A DNA stretch of 64,000 bases from Hygrophila difformis (taxonomy: Eukaryota > Streptophyta > Magnoliopsida > Lamiales > Acanthaceae). Position numbers and translations under genes: made by a program. Below the pieces are notes generated by a model. That model was not told the origin of the DNA. It ran no database searches and saw only the letters and a program-made list of their open reading frames with translations. The stretch spans positions 21,183,468 to 21,247,467 of the forward strand of contig JAOANR010000001.1 in NCBI GenBank assembly GCA_030278955.1, read 5' to 3'. Below, piece after piece: positions 1-10,788 of the stretch (the stretch's first letter is position 1; every line of letters begins with the position of its first letter).

Positions 1-1456
1 TCCTATATCTGACAGCAAATGGGTTAGCCCAGTGCAGGTCGTACCAAAACGAGGGGAGATGTGCATAATAAAGAATGAGCAAGGAGAAGAGTTCGCAACG
101 AGGCCAGTTACCGGATGGAGGGTCTGTATTGACTACCGGAAGCTGAATGAGGCCACATGAAAGGACCATTTTCCATTTCCTTTTATTGATCAGATGCTTG
201 AGAGGTTGGCGGGGAGAGAGTTTTATTGTTTTCTTGATGGATATTTGGGATACAATCAGATTGTTATTGCGAGTGAAGACCACGAAAAAACTACTTTTAC
301 TTGTCCCTATGGCACTTTTGCTTATAGGCGCATGCCTTTTGATCTTTGCAATGCACCTGCCTCATTTTAAAGATGCATGATGTCAATATTCTCTGAATTT
401 ATCGAAAATTGCATTAAAGTATTCATGGATTACTTCTCTGTATATGGAGATACATTTGATGATTGTATGACCAATCTTGTTAAAATTTTAAAGAGATGTG
501 AGGACACTAACCTGGTTTTAAATTGGGAAAAATGCCATTTCATGGTAACGTAGGGCATAGTGTTAGGTCACCGCATTTTCAAGGCAGACATAGAAGTCGA
601 TCCAGCAAAGGTTTCCACCATCTCTAATCTCCCTCTTCCAAACTCAACAAAGTCGGTTAGGAGTTTCCTTGGGCACGCCGGTTTTTACCGGAGGTTCATA
701 AAGGACTTTTCAAATATTACCAAGCCGCTCACTAACCTATTATGCAAAGAAAATGATTTCATAATAAATGATGCATGTGTCCAAGCCTTTGACACGCTCA
801 AAAAGATGTTAGCTTCTGCTCCAATTGTACAACCACCCGATTGGTCAATACCATTGGAGGTGATGTGTGATGCAAGTGGTCTCGCAGTGGGCGCAGTTCT
901 AGGGCAACATAAAGATGGGAGACATTGTGTAATTCATTACCAAGTCACGCCCTGAATGAGGCTCAAGTAAACTACACTACTACAGGAAAAGAGATGTATG
1001 TTGTGGTCTTTGCGTTTGACAAGTTCAGACAGTATCTTATTGGTACAAAAACCATAGTGTACACTGATCACAGTGCACTCAGATACTTGTTCAGCAAGCA
1101 AGACGCAAAACCTCGTTTAATCAGGTGGGTGCTATTGCTGCAGAAGTTTGACATAGTAATAAAAGATAGGCGAGGGTAAGACAATGGTGCTGCTGACCAT
1201 TTATCTCGTTTAGAAAATGATGAAAATGAAAATGCCGTTAATGAGGACTTTCCGAACGAACAATTGTTCGCATTGCACTTGCACGATCAAGCGTGTCCAT
1301 GGTTTTCCGACATCGCTAATTTTTTAGCATGTGGAATAACCCCACCATTTCAGAGCAATCATCACAAGAATAAATTCAACCCAGATGTATTAAATTACTT
1401 CTGGGAAGAACCGTATCTCTTTAAGCACTACGCCGATTCAATAATCAGGCGATGTG
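1..1456 (+). pseudogene. Athila-type Ty3/gypsy pol fragment: RT and RNase H, interrupted by T1
   Basis: This is the left half of a retrotransposon polymerase gene. Read with frame changes it shows RT blocks WVSPVQVVPK, DYRKLNEAT, FLDGYLGYNQI and YGTFAYRRMPFDLCNAPASF. RNase H follows ([26 protein letters not shown]), then the connection motifs DHLSRLE, FWEEPYLF and IIRRC. These wordings are typical of the Athila lineage. It is dead: there is a stop after the RKLNEAT block, frame breaks in the first 560 bases, a further frame break near 950 and a stop near 1180. The catalytic box at 418-446 reads FMDY instead of FMDD, so one catalytic aspartate is lost. Reading resumes in frame at 10789 after removal of T1 and one TSD copy. 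The 5' part of the element lies outside the window. Confidence 0.9.
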
Positions 1457-3659
1457 TGTAACACCCCGGATTTGATAACCCAGGCCGGGATGTCACCGCC
1501 ACATCTCTCTAGCAAGACACGGATTCTCCGAGCTTGCCAAAGAGATGCAAGGCTATAGGTATTGCAAAAAGATTTAAAAACAAGTCCGGAATCTATGTAA
1601 AATTAATAAGTGTCATCCACACATATAGTAGTAACAATATATTGCAGCGGAAAAAAATGTAAATGGGCCGACATGGCCAAAACTCGGGATTTACATGCCC
1701 GTTATGCAAGTATCGTAAAAAGCAAATAAACAATGTTTAATAATCCATCCCCAATGCACATGCTATGCATTATCTCCGTACTCTGAAATAAAAAGAGAAT
1801 ACAACAATTTTATCAGCCGGTGATCCGGCGGCCGCAGCCGTGTCGTAAGTATCTTGTATAGCCGGTGATCCGGCGGCCGCAGCCGTATCTGCCATACCCA
1901 GTAACACTCCGGAGCCTCGAGAAATCCATACGGACAACCCGAGAGAGTAGGCCATGTATCTCCCGCCGATTGGCGTAATATTTCATCAAATTCTCTCGTC
2001 CATTATAGGCCCGAAGAGAAAAGGCTAGAGGGGCACCCTGCAGAGCACTCACCCTCCACCAAGTATCTCATGTATCATTTAGATTTAATGTATCGGGGTT
2101 TTTCAAAAGTGTAGATGTATCGTGTTTCAAATCTTCGACCGTTCGTTTCGAAATTTCAAAACTCTTCGATTTAAAAGTATCTTGGCGTCACAGTTTGCGC
2201 CTTTCTAATTTAAAAATCCGTTTCAAGTCCGAAAATTCTGAAATCTTCACACTTTATGCAAAACACCCTAACGAACAACTTTCGTGTTTTAACTTTTTCG
2301 AAATAAGTTGAGGAAACATGTCAAAAATCGATTTTTCTATGCAATCAGAAGTCTGTCCGAACTCAGGTATGACACAGTTCAAAATTTCGACTTTTTAGCA
2401 TATCAAATGGACTCCAAAAATTCTGAAATTTAATATGCACATACTAGACATGATTATCTACAACTTTCATTTAGATTGTAAAGATCAAATCGGATTAGAA
2501 ATTATAGAAATAAATTCACTAAGTTCGAACATGTTCATAGACAGATTTCAACACGTTTTGTCAAAGCAGTTCTTTTTCGATGCGATTTAAAATAGCAAAC
2601 GTTAACGAAAATGGCTGAAATTTTTACACAACCTAGATTTATGTGTTAGGATTAAAAGTCTAGTTTTGAGTTTCTCGGATTGAATCCTCGAAATATGAGT
2701 TTTAGGCCGATTACAGAAACTGCGCAAGATGGGGTTTTTAAGTTCGATTTTTACGTTTCGTTACATTACGCCTATACCGGACGCCCCGAAATCACCCGTA
2801 TTGGTATGGAAGGCTCAACTTACAGTGATAGAGAGTTTGGGTCGTCCTAAGGTCGCTGGCTCGTCCAAAATCCTACGAACGGATCTCCTCAACGTCAAGC
2901 TTCCGACTTTGGCCACGATTTCGAGTCGGACGAAGAAATCCAATGTTAGATCAAGTTTTCGGGTTCAAAAACTTAAATAAAAATCTGTGAACGACTTACC
3001 ACAGATTAGAACACTTGGAATCTTGTATTCAACGCCTCCTCCGTCGGTTTTCGTCGCCGGGAAACGATCGGAAAGTCGTCGGGAAGTCGCCGGAAAGTGT
3101 TTTGGCTTTGGAGAGAGTTGAGAGAGTTTGAGAGTGAATGGTGACTGATGAAAATGGTGGAGAGGCTGCCCTAGGTCGCCTAAGAGCTTCCCCCTTCGGC
3201 CAAAATCCGCTTTCCAAAGTCGGGAGGTCGAATTATGGTAAGAAATCGCCGAAAACGCGCAAGTTGCCAAAACCTGTAGGGCCACGCGGGGTTGGCGCGC
3301 CTTTTAGCCAAACCCCGCCCGGCCAGCGCGCGAGACTCGCCTGGACTGCGGTCCGGGCGGGTCCGTGCGATCCGATCCGTCGGGTCTTTTTTCCTCTCTT
3401 TCGGACTTCTATCCTTCCCCGTTTTTCGCGCTCGATTTCCCCGGGTCATTTTCGGACTATGCTTCTCATCATAAATTTATTTCGTATCAATTCGATTTCA
3501 TGCTTGAAATCCTAAGACCGTCGGTTTTGGTCCGTCGGGTTCTAATTTGTCGTCCTTTGACTTCCGTGCATTTCCGCGTTTACGGGTTTTCGGAAACGAA
3601 ACCTTCTCTCCTATTGGATTAATTCCTATTTTTATATTCTAAAATTTACGGGTATTACA
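1457..3659 (-). repeat. T1 3' LTR
   Basis: This is the downstream LTR of T1, 2203 bp. On the minus strand it starts TGTAATACCCG next to a polypurine tract and ends GGGGTGTTACA. It is 284 bp shorter than the 5' LTR. The missing block corresponds to roughly 8656-8943 and removes sequence just upstream of the predicted LTR intron acceptor. A predicted intron donor lies at 2999 and the acceptor at 1783 (minus strand). Confidence 0.93.
1816..1890. repeat. Duplicated GC-rich block in the T1 LTR
   Basis: A block of about 28 bp beginning AGCCGGTGATCCGGCGG occurs twice, about 45 bp apart. The same pair is in the 5' LTR near 8945-9018. The LTRs of T2 and T3 carry a single related block, so this is a tandem duplication specific to the T1 subfamily. 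It produces the apparent repeated SPA residues in spurious minus-strand ORFs here. Confidence 0.8.
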
Positions 3660-3698
3660 GTCTACCCCCCTTAAGAACCAACTTCGTCCTCGAAGTTG
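3660..3698 (-). promoter_or_regulatory. T1 polypurine tract 2 with adjacent hairpin
   Basis: On the minus strand the purine run AAGGGGGGTAGAC directly precedes the 3' LTR and would prime plus-strand DNA synthesis. Just upstream, 3679-3698 forms a perfect hairpin with 8-bp arms CAACTTCG/CGAAGTTG and an AGGA loop. The same hairpin sits before this tract in T2, T3 and S1. Confidence 0.8.
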
Positions 3699-3918
3699 TA
3701 CTTCATCCTCTCGCGAGTTCGGGAATTGTTTGATTAAGTGATTGTATTATTGTGTGTCGTTGTTTGTTATTATTTGACTGAACCCAGAATTGAAATTTCC
3801 GAGTTGCCTACGTACCCCGTGAAGGGATCAAGTCATTACGTAGTTCAAAACAATTTGAATTTGTTTATTTGGGGTACAAAGTATTCGTACAAAATATTCA
3901 GAAATACTCGGGTTGTCA

Positions 3919-3934
3919 CATCCTCCCCCTCTTA
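3919..3934 (-). promoter_or_regulatory. T1 polypurine tract 1, an alternative LTR boundary
   Basis: On the minus strand AAGAGGGGGAGGA is followed by TGTGACAACCCGAG. That closely resembles the start of solo LTR S2 (TGTAACACCCGAG). It lies about 260 bp upstream of the LTR start actually used by T1. This looks like a second plus-strand primer at an older or alternative LTR edge. Confidence 0.6.
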
Positions 3935-3943
3935 AAATTACAG

Positions 3944-4546
3944 TTATGTCCCCATAACTGTTGTTGAACTATCTCGGAATAGGGTTGGGCAACGCTCCCT
4001 CATGTCTGCTTCCAGCTCCCACGTTGCCGTCTCGGCTTCGTGGTTAGACCAAAGAACCTTAACCATCCTCACGGTCTTATTCCTTGTTACCCTCTCCTTC
4101 TTGTCGAGTATTCGCACCGGAATTTCTTCGTAGCTTAAGTCATCGTCCAACTCAATTTCCTCCGGTTGGAGTACGTGGGTCGGATCATGGACGTATTTCT
4201 TCAGTTGCGAGATGTGGAACACGTCGTGGACACGAGCAAATTGTGGCGGTAATGCCAATCGGTATGCAAGATTCCCCACTCTTTCTAGGATCTCGTAGGG
4301 TCCTATGTACCGTGGGCTTAATTTTCCCCGCTTGCCAAAGCGCCTCACACCCTTCATCGGTGATACCTTTAACATGACCTTATCGCCTATTTGGAATTCC
4401 AAATCTTGCCGTCTCACGTCGGCATAGCTCTTCTGCCGGTCTTGCGCGGCTCTCATTTTTCCTTGGATTATTTTGACTTGTTGAGCCATGTCCTCAACAA
4501 GTTGCGGTCCAACTACCATAGTCCTCTCGCCCTTTTCCCAGCTCAA
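3944..4546 (-). pseudogene. Integrase C-terminus with chromodomain-like tail (T1 pol remnant)
   Basis: This is a 200-aa open frame. It matches the end of a chromovirus integrase: DRQKSYADVRRQDLEF, then the GPY-like block RYIGPYEILERVGNLAYRLALPP, VHDVFHISQLKKYV, and a chromodomain-like tail VKVLWSNHEAETATWELEADM. In the family this region binds DNA and can steer insertion through chromatin. Homology continues about 6 codons upstream of the first in-frame ATG, to about 4565, and then stops. The zinc finger and DDE core present in T2 and T3 are absent. The piece is intact to its own stop but cannot act as an integrase alone. Confidence 0.88.
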
Positions 4547-4619
4547 TGGGCTTCGGCATTTGCGTCCACTCGTATTTTGTAGAGCAGAGGAGGGGTAAAT
4601 GCGTAGGAAAGGAGGAACA

Positions 4620-4646
4620 ATTATTATTTTATTTTATTTTATTTTA

Positions 4647-4677
<31 letters not shown>

Positions 4678-4682
4678 TTTTT
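4620..4682. repeat. (TTTTA)n-type microsatellite
   Basis: An A/T-only run of irregular ATTTT units lies between the truncated integrase of T1 and the GC-rich region upstream of its antisense gene. It sits at or next to the deletion breakpoint, so slippage or repair at this run may have accompanied loss of pol. Confidence 0.85.
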
Positions 4683-4689
4683 TGTCCCG

Positions 4690-4882
4690 CGCGGGGTCCG
4701 GGCGGGTTTTGGGGGTTTACCGCGCGGCCACCGCGCGGCGCCCCCAGGGTGGAGAAATAGGGCTCGCGCCCCGCGCGAGCCAGTTCTTCCTCTCCCATTC
4801 CGAAATTCCTCTCATCCTCCTCTCAAATCCGTCCTATCGTGCTCAGATTCTCCTAGTCCCGACTTCGATTTCTCTTTGTGAG
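4690..4882 (+). promoter_or_regulatory. Promoter region and non-coding exon 1 of the T1 antisense gene
   Basis: A CpG-rich block (CCGCGCGGCC-type, with an inverted repeat around GGCTCGCGC at 4761-4781) is followed by a pyrimidine-rich leader. It ends in TTGTGAG before the predicted donor GTATGTAT at 4883. T2 and T3 have the same order of GC block, Y-rich leader and GTATGT/GTATGC donor. The promoter is inferred from position; no clear TATA box was seen. Confidence 0.5.
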
Positions 4883-5486
4883 GTATGTATCTTCTAATTT
4901 CGCTTGCCAATTTCAAGTTTTATGCCTTGATTCGTTAGAATTTGGTTGAATTGTGAAATTAGGGTTTATGTGTACAATTTGGGGATTTGTTGTTTTTAAG
5001 CTTGTTTTGCGCGAATTAGCAAGCATATGTGCTTATTGATGTTGTTTTTATTGATTTTGTTGAGTTTATGCCCCAATGTGTATTTGTTCTTGGCCATTTC
5101 TCGGCGATGTGGGTATTTAGGAGTAATATGGAATTCTTCATTTTAGGTGATATTGTGACATGAAAGATGGACTCATTGTTTTGGTGTCATATTATGATGA
5201 TGAGTTGTTGTTTGGGTAAATGTTAATTTATGGGCAAATTTCGTGTATATTATAAGTATAATTGAAGCTTGTTGTTTTTCACATTTAACGTGTTCGATGA
5301 AATGCCGCAATGGGCTTCCGAATTTATTTAGGTACAATCAGTGGTTTGGTTATCTTCTGGCATGTATTAGTAACTATGAAGTTCGAAGCTTTCTTAGATT
5401 TCTCCCGTTGGAACTATGTATATATATATTTGATGTTATTCCGTGTGTGGGTCATTAATCTAACAATTGGTATTGGGTGTTCGCGG
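4883..5486 (+). other. Predicted intron of the T1 antisense gene (acceptor damaged)
   Basis: The donor GTATGT at 4883 and the U-rich interior match the introns of the T2 and T3 antisense genes. In those copies the acceptor is TGCAG followed by G and the start codon. In T1 the same position reads CGCGG, so the AG is lost. T1 may therefore no longer splice at this site. Confidence 0.6.
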
Positions 5487-5487
5487 G

Positions 5488-6822
5488 ATGTTGCTCTTCC
5501 TGTGGTTCATCTTGGCGTTCCTTATGGTCCTTCCGGGGGCCAAGAGACGGGCTACTCGACGTGACGCAGCCGGCCCTAGCACTGCCGCTCCGGAGATGCC
5601 GGACATTGATGACAGTGACGACAGTGAGTCCGAGGAGGACGAGGAGCGGGTGCCGAGGCTCAGAGATCTCCCTGACGAGGTGCGTCCTCGCCGGCATGAT
5701 AGGTTCCGTTTCTCGTCGATGGCCGCCCAGGACTTCTACTTCGACGAGCTTCGTCAGAAGAGGGCTTACGTTCCCGAGCGAGGCTTGTTCCCCGATCATA
5801 TGGGTGACGATCGGATCAGTGCACTTTTGGGGCATCTCCAGTGGACCGGTCTTGCACGTCATCCCGACGGCATTGCCTCCGGCTATCTAGCTATGGAGGT
5901 TATTGCCAACATCAGCGGTCTTGGGGTAGACGACGACCTTTCTCGAGTCTGGGTTCGTGGTCGCTACTTAGACTTCAGTGCTCGGGCGATCAACATCTAT
6001 TTCGGCCTTCCCGATGATGGTGCGTTCCGACCACAGCCGGAGGGACGGGTTTATGCTCCTGCCTGGGGTGTCTTGTGTACCGAGGTACCTCCGCGGACTG
6101 GATACCCTCACGAGCTACGACTGACGTCCTTGGATGCTCCTTGGCGTGTACTTGCTCAGCTTTGGTTAGGACGCATTCGGCCGATCACCCGGAGTCATAT
6201 CGTCATAGATCATGTCTTTGAGACTGTCTGCTTTATCGCACGAGGCGGTCGGGTAAATGTGGGCGCGTGCATTGCGGATAACCTGAGGGGTTTACGACGG
6301 GGGCGAGGGAGTAGGGTGATCACTCATGCACACCTCATTTGTGGGCTATGCGCTGCCCAGGGGATCCGCACGTCTCCCGAGACGGACCCCTATCCTTTAG
6401 CTCCAGGTGAGCACTATCGTATTCCGTCTTATGCCGCTCGGCGCAGCACTTTGCGTCGTGGAGCGCCTCGGGCTATACTGCGCCCGCAGCCTGAGGATGG
6501 TGGTTTGATCTTAGTTGTTCCTCCAGAGCGGCCACCTCCTCCTCCTGTGGTTCCACAGCAGGGTGGGGTTCCACCGCAGGGTCAGGACATGACGCGGATG
6601 CTCCAGATGATGCAGGAGATGCGTGTCAGCATAGATGCCGGGTTTGCAGCTGGGCAGGCTCGTTACGATGCCTTGGATGCTAGGATGGATCTCTATCAGG
6701 ATCGTATGGACACGCTCACTATGAGACAGGCGGAGCAGCAGGCCACCATGGCTGACATGTATGGCTACATGCGTCAGATGGACGACTACATGCGTCGCCA
6801 GTTCCCGCCTCCTGATCAGTGA
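5488..6822 (+). CDS. Antisense accessory gene of T1 (Transposase_32-like protein), 444 aa
   Basis: The frame is intact and runs opposite to T1. The ATG at 5488 was chosen because T2 and T3 start at the same place, right after a splice acceptor. Residues 1-16 are hydrophobic (MLLFLWFILAFLM), followed by a basic stretch and an acidic patch (DDSDDSESEEDEE). The middle carries FYFDELRQKRAYVPERG, VWVRGRYLDFSARAINIYFG, PITRSHIVIDHVFETV and VITHAHLICGLCAAQGI, which match the Pfam family 'putative plant transposon protein' as I recall it. A proline-rich linker and a Met-rich coiled coil ending MRRQFPPPDQ close the protein. It is convergent with the sense ORF at 7308-7835. Its function is unknown. Antisense extra ORFs are known in some plant Ty3/gypsy elements. 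Confidence 0.8.
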   Translation: MLLFLWFILAFLMVLPGAKRRATRRDAAGPSTAAPEMPDIDDSDDSESEEDEERVPRLRDLPDEVRPRRHDRFRFSSMAAQDFYFDELRQKRAYVPERGLFPDHMGDDRISALLGHLQWTGLARHPDGIASGYLAMEVIANISGLGVDDDLSRVWVRGRYLDFSARAINIYFGLPDDGAFRPQPEGRVYAPAWGVLCTEVPPRTGYPHELRLTSLDAPWRVLAQLWLGRIRPITRSHIVIDHVFETVCFIARGGRVNVGACIADNLRGLRRGRGSRVITHAHLICGLCAAQGIRTSPETDPYPLAPGEHYRIPSYAARRSTLRRGAPRAILRPQPEDGGLILVVPPERPPPPPVVPQQGGVPPQGQDMTRMLQMMQEMRVSIDAGFAAGQARYDALDARMDLYQDRMDTLTMRQAEQQATMADMYGYMRQMDDYMRRQFPPPDQ

Positions 6823-7307
6823 CCCTTCGTTTTTACGGTACTCTTGGGATGCGTAGTAGAAGTAGTTTCCTTATGAGACTGTAAGACGATGGTTTCCATT
6901 TCTGTGTTTTGTAGTTTGTGCTTTTATGGTGTTACTCCATGATTATCTATTTCGGTTGTAAATTCTGGAATTTCGGTTAAGTGATGACTTGGGGTTTCAG
7001 GGTTTAGGGTACTCTCGTTTGATGGACATTCACATGTGTTGTTTGCTTATTAATACCTTGTTCCTTTGTTCTGTTGAGTCCCTCACCATACGTTTGGACT
7101 AGGAAGGCGGTTTTTTTTTTTTTTTAATATGTGCATGTATATATGTATGTGGGCACTATGGATGATGGAATTAGAATATAACATAAATGCTTGTATTTTT
7201 ATTGCTCAATAGAAAACGTTATTTGATACAAGCCGTAGGGATCACAAGGATAGGAATAGCTCGGAAGATAGGAGCGGTAATAGTAGAAAGAATGCGATAA
7301 AAGGTCT
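6823..7307. other. Convergent spacer between the T1 antisense and sense genes
   Basis: No gene was seen in this 485-bp A/T-rich spacer. Both flanking genes end here, so it should hold two facing polyadenylation regions. It contains a T tract near 7111-7125 and no other clear structure. Confidence 0.6.
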
Positions 7308-7835
7308 CTAAGCTGAGGGAGTGTAGGTGGTTGGGTCCTCCATGGGATCATCCTCATCACTCGACTCCTCAACGGTACCCCGGCCAAGGGGTCCATGGAA
7401 TACTGGGCTCGCTGGCCAATTGGGCCCAGCGGCCGGGGCAGGATCAACGACGACAACTGAAGGTTGGGCGGCTGTAGGGACAACGTCAGGATCAACTACG
7501 GGGCTAGCTGCGGTAGGAGTCCCCAGGTCGAGAGGGGCAGGTGGAAGTAGATCGTCCTTCAGATGATGCAGTTGATGTCCCACGACCCCTACTTCGGTCT
7601 CTACGTCGTCAATCTGGGTCCGAAGTTCAGTCTCGCGGGCCTGGAGTTCATTGATTTGGATTTGGAGTTGGGTTATATCTTGATGTCCTGCTTGGCCCAG
7701 ATTAGTTAGGTGACCCAGGTTAGCTCCCATTTGTTCTACCCTTAGTCTGAAGTTGTTCACGTTTTGAGGGGATTCGAGGTACGCCTCAATCAACCTCATT
7801 AGTAGGTTGATCATGTTCGCGTTTGGGGCGGCCAT
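7308..7835 (-). CDS. Small sense accessory protein of T1, 175 aa, coiled coil with acidic tail
   Basis: This is the first ORF after the primer site, where gag normally starts. The N-terminal 90 residues look like a coiled coil (NLLMRLIEAYLESPQN, QLQIQINELQARETELRTQI). A proline/valine-rich linker follows, then the C-terminal signature PVFHGPLG and an acidic run SSDEDDPMEDP. The T2 and T3 homologues (199 aa) share the coiled-coil start and the PVFHGPLG and DEDDPMEDP tail. I see no gag capsid motif and no CCHC zinc knuckle, so it is not a standard Ty3/gypsy gag. A structural or RNA-binding role is possible but unproven. Confidence 0.7.
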   Translation of the reverse strand: MAAPNANMINLLMRLIEAYLESPQNVNNFRLRVEQMGANLGHLTNLGQAGHQDITQLQIQINELQARETELRTQIDDVETEVGVVGHQLHHLKDDLLPPAPLDLGTPTAASPVVDPDVVPTAAQPSVVVVDPAPAAGPNWPASPVFHGPLGRGTVEESSDEDDPMEDPTTYTPSA

Positions 7836-8286
7836 CTAATGTCACAAGGAGGTTAGAGTTAGAGTATGTTTCGAATATAAGTCATGATATGCAGGAATTT
7901 AAATCTATATGAATATGCACATGCAATCCCCCCCCCCCCCCCCAAATTTAATTTTAATGCACTTCTAAATTTAATCATGGGTTAAAAAGTTGGGCCTCTA
8001 TATTGGCCAAAATAATATCTTGGACTTAAGGAATAAAAGCATGGGTATTGGGTCCAAATGGTTGGGCTTAAAATAAATAATTATAAATATTGGGTCATGA
8101 TAATTTAACCCCCTTTGGGCTCAAAATGTTATACTACCTGGGTAAGAAAATTTTTGGGCTCAAATTTTGGGCTAAAATAATAATACTAGTAGTCTTAAAA
8201 ATAATAACGATAATAATAAATTTAAAAATAATACTTAGTTCAAAATATTTTAAAATAATAATAATAGTAGCTTCAAAATATTCCGG
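7836..8286. other. T1 leader between primer site and sense ORF
   Basis: Non-coding A/T-rich leader. It includes a 16-C homopolymer at 7928-7943. The short repeats found upstream of the sense ORF in T2 and T3 are not visible here. Confidence 0.6.
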
Positions 8287-8298
8287 GCTCTGATACCA
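8287..8298 (-). promoter_or_regulatory. T1 primer-binding site for initiator-Met tRNA
   Basis: On the minus strand the 12-mer TGGTATCAGAGC lies 3 nt (AGT) downstream of the 5' LTR. It is the standard plant primer site complementary to the 3' end of initiator methionine tRNA. It fixes the element's orientation as minus. Confidence 0.95.
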
Positions 8299-8301
8299 AC
8301 T

Positions 8302-10788
8302 TGTAACACCCCGGATTTGATAACCCAGGCCGGGATGTCACCGCCACATCTCTCTAGCAAGACACGGATTCTCCGAGCTTGCCAAAGAGATGCAAGGCTA
8401 TAGGTATTGCAAAAAGATTTAAAAACAAGTCCGGAATCTATGTAAAAATAATAAGTGTCATCCACACATATAGTAGTAACAATATATTGCAGCGGAAAAA
8501 ATGTAAATGGGCCGACATGGCCAAAACTCGGGATTTACATGCCCGTTATGCAAGTATCGTAAAAAGCAAATAAACAATGTTTAATAATCCATCCCCAATG
8601 CACATGCTATGCATTATCTCCGTACTCTGAAATAAAAAGAGAATACAACAATTTATCAGTATATAAAATACTGAGTAAGTCGATCCTAACATAGCAATAA
8701 AGGGATTTAATTAGATAATTTAAAATTTCACTCCTAACATGCATTTACCAAATTTAAAGGAAATAATAATTTTAATTGTGTACTTAAACATGCATCTAAT
8801 CCACAATAATAATTTAGTCATGCCATGAAATTTAAAGACATAATTTAAATGCATAATTTAAAGACATGCAAAAATAAATAAACACTTAAAAATATTAAAT
8901 CTTTTATTTCCCCGTTACGTAACCATTTCTCAGTGTTTTGTCTAGCCGGTGATCCGGCGGCCGCAGCCGTGTCGTAAGTATCTTGTATAGCCGGTGATCC
9001 GGCGGCCGCAGCCGTATCTGCCATACCCAGTAACACTCCGGAGCCTCGAGAAATCCATACGGACAACCCGAGAGAGTAGGCCATGTATCTCCCGCCGATT
9101 GGCGTAATATTTCATCAAATTCTCTCGTCCATTATAGGCCCGAAGAGAAATGGCTAGAGGGGCACCCTGCAGAGCACTCACCCTCCACCAAGTATCTCAT
9201 GTATCATTTAGATTTAATGTATCGGGGTTTTTCAAAAGTGTAGATGTATCGTGTTTCAAATCTTCGACCGTTCGTTTCGAAATTTCAAAACTCTTCGATT
9301 TAAAAGTATCTTGGCGTCATAGTTTGCGCCTTTCTAATTTAAAAATCCGTTTCAAGTCTGAAAATTCTGAAATCTTCACACTTTATGCAAAACACCCTAA
9401 CGAACAACTTTCTTGTTTTAACTTTTTCGAAATAAGTTGAGGAAACATGTCAAAAATCGATTTTTCTATGCAATCAGAAGTCTGTCCGAACTCAGGTATG
9501 ACACAGTTCAAAATTTTGACTTTTTAGCATATCAAATGGACTCCAAAAATTCTGAAATTTAATATGCACATACTAGACATGATTATCTACAACTTTTATT
9601 GGATTGTAAAGATCAAATCGGACTAGAAATTATAGAAATAAATTCACTAAGTTCGAACATGTTCATAGACAGATTTCAACACGTTTTGTCAAAACAGTTC
9701 TTTTTCGATGCGATTTAAAATAGCAAACGTTAACGAAAATGGCTGAAATTTTTACACAGCCTAGATTTATGTGTTAGGATTAAAAGTCTAGTTTTGAGTT
9801 TCTCGGATTGAATCCTCGAAATATGAGTTTTAGGCCGATTACAGAAACTGCGCAAGATGGGGTTTTTAAGTTCGATTTTTACGTTTCGTCACATTACGCC
9901 TATACCGGACGCCCCGAAATCACCTGTATTGGTATGGAAGGCTCAACTTACAGTGATAGAGAGTTTGGGTCGTCCTAAGGTCGCTGGCTCGTCCAAAATC
10001 CTACGAACGGATCTCCTCAACGTCAAGCTTCCGACTTTGGCCACGATTTCGAGTCGGACGAAGAAATCCAATGTTAGATCAAGTTTTCGGGTTCAAAAAC
10101 TTAAATAAAAATCTGTGAACGACTTACCACAGATCAGAACACTAGGAATCTTGTATTCAACGCCTCCTCCGTCGGTTTTCGTCGGCGGGAAACGATCGGA
10201 AAGTCGTCGGGAAGTCGCCGGAAAGTGTTTTGGCTTTGGAGAGAGTTGAGAGAGTTTGAGAGTGAATGGTGACTGATGAAAATGGTGGAGAGGCTGCCCT
10301 AGGTCGCCTAAGAGCTTCCCCCTTCGGCCAAAATCCGCTTTCCAAAGTCGGGAGGTCGAATTATGGTAAGAAATCGCCGAAAACGCGCAAGTTGCCAAAA
10401 CCTGTAGGGCCACGCGGGGTTGGCGCGCCTTTTAGCCAAACCCCGCCCGGCCAGCGCGCGAGACTCGCCTGGACTGCGGTCCGGGCGGGTCCATGCGATC
10501 CAATCCGTCGGGTCTTTTTTCCTCTCTTTCGGACTTCTATCCTTCCCCGTTTTTTCGCGCTCGATTTCCCCGGGTCATTTTCGGACTATGCTTCTCATCA
10601 TAAATTTATTTCGTATCAATTCGATTTCATGCTTGAAATCCTAAGACCGTCGGTTTTGGTCCGTCGGGTTCTAATTTGTCGTCCTTTGACTTCCGTGCAT
10701 TTCCGCGTTTACGGGTTTTCGGAAACGAAACCTTCTCTCCTATTGGATTAATTCCTATTTTTATATTCTAAAATCTACGGGTATTACA
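8302..10788 (-). repeat. T1 5' LTR
   Basis: This LTR is 2487 bp and matches 1457-3659 almost base for base apart from one large gap. On the minus strand it runs from TGTAATACCCG to GGGGTGTTACA. A predicted intron lies within it, with donor GTAAGT at 10127 and acceptor TTTCAG at 8627 (about 1501 bp). The duplicated GC-rich block is at 8945-9018. All longer ORFs across this repeat occur in both LTRs without family resemblance, and I treat them as chance frames. Confidence 0.93.

Larger units (their letters stand above)
1457..10788 (-). mobile_element. T1: Tekay/Del-type LTR retrotransposon derivative, minus strand
   Basis: The element begins TG and ends CA, is bounded by two long near-identical repeats (1457-3659 and 8302-10788), and is flanked by the 5-bp duplication ATGTG at 1452-1456 and 10789-10793. 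On the minus strand the order is 5' LTR, initiator-Met primer site, small sense ORF, antisense gene, integrase C-terminus with chromodomain, polypurine tracts, 3' LTR. It has lost RT, RNase H and most of integrase: pol homology starts abruptly near 4565 within a block reading GRKCRSPLSWEK. The insertion splits the Athila-type integrase region. Lineage assignment rests on the Met-tRNA primer site and the chromodomain-like integrase tail. Confidence 0.93.

Noticed and set aside
147..380. 77-aa ORF near the left edge
   Set aside because: It lies across the RT region in a different frame. The RT motifs are read in another frame over the same bases.
1770..3622. Several 60-130-aa ORFs on both strands inside the T1 LTR (repeated at 8845-10751)
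   Set aside because: They recur only because the LTR is duplicated, overlap each other in different frames, follow GC-rich repeats, and match no protein family I know.
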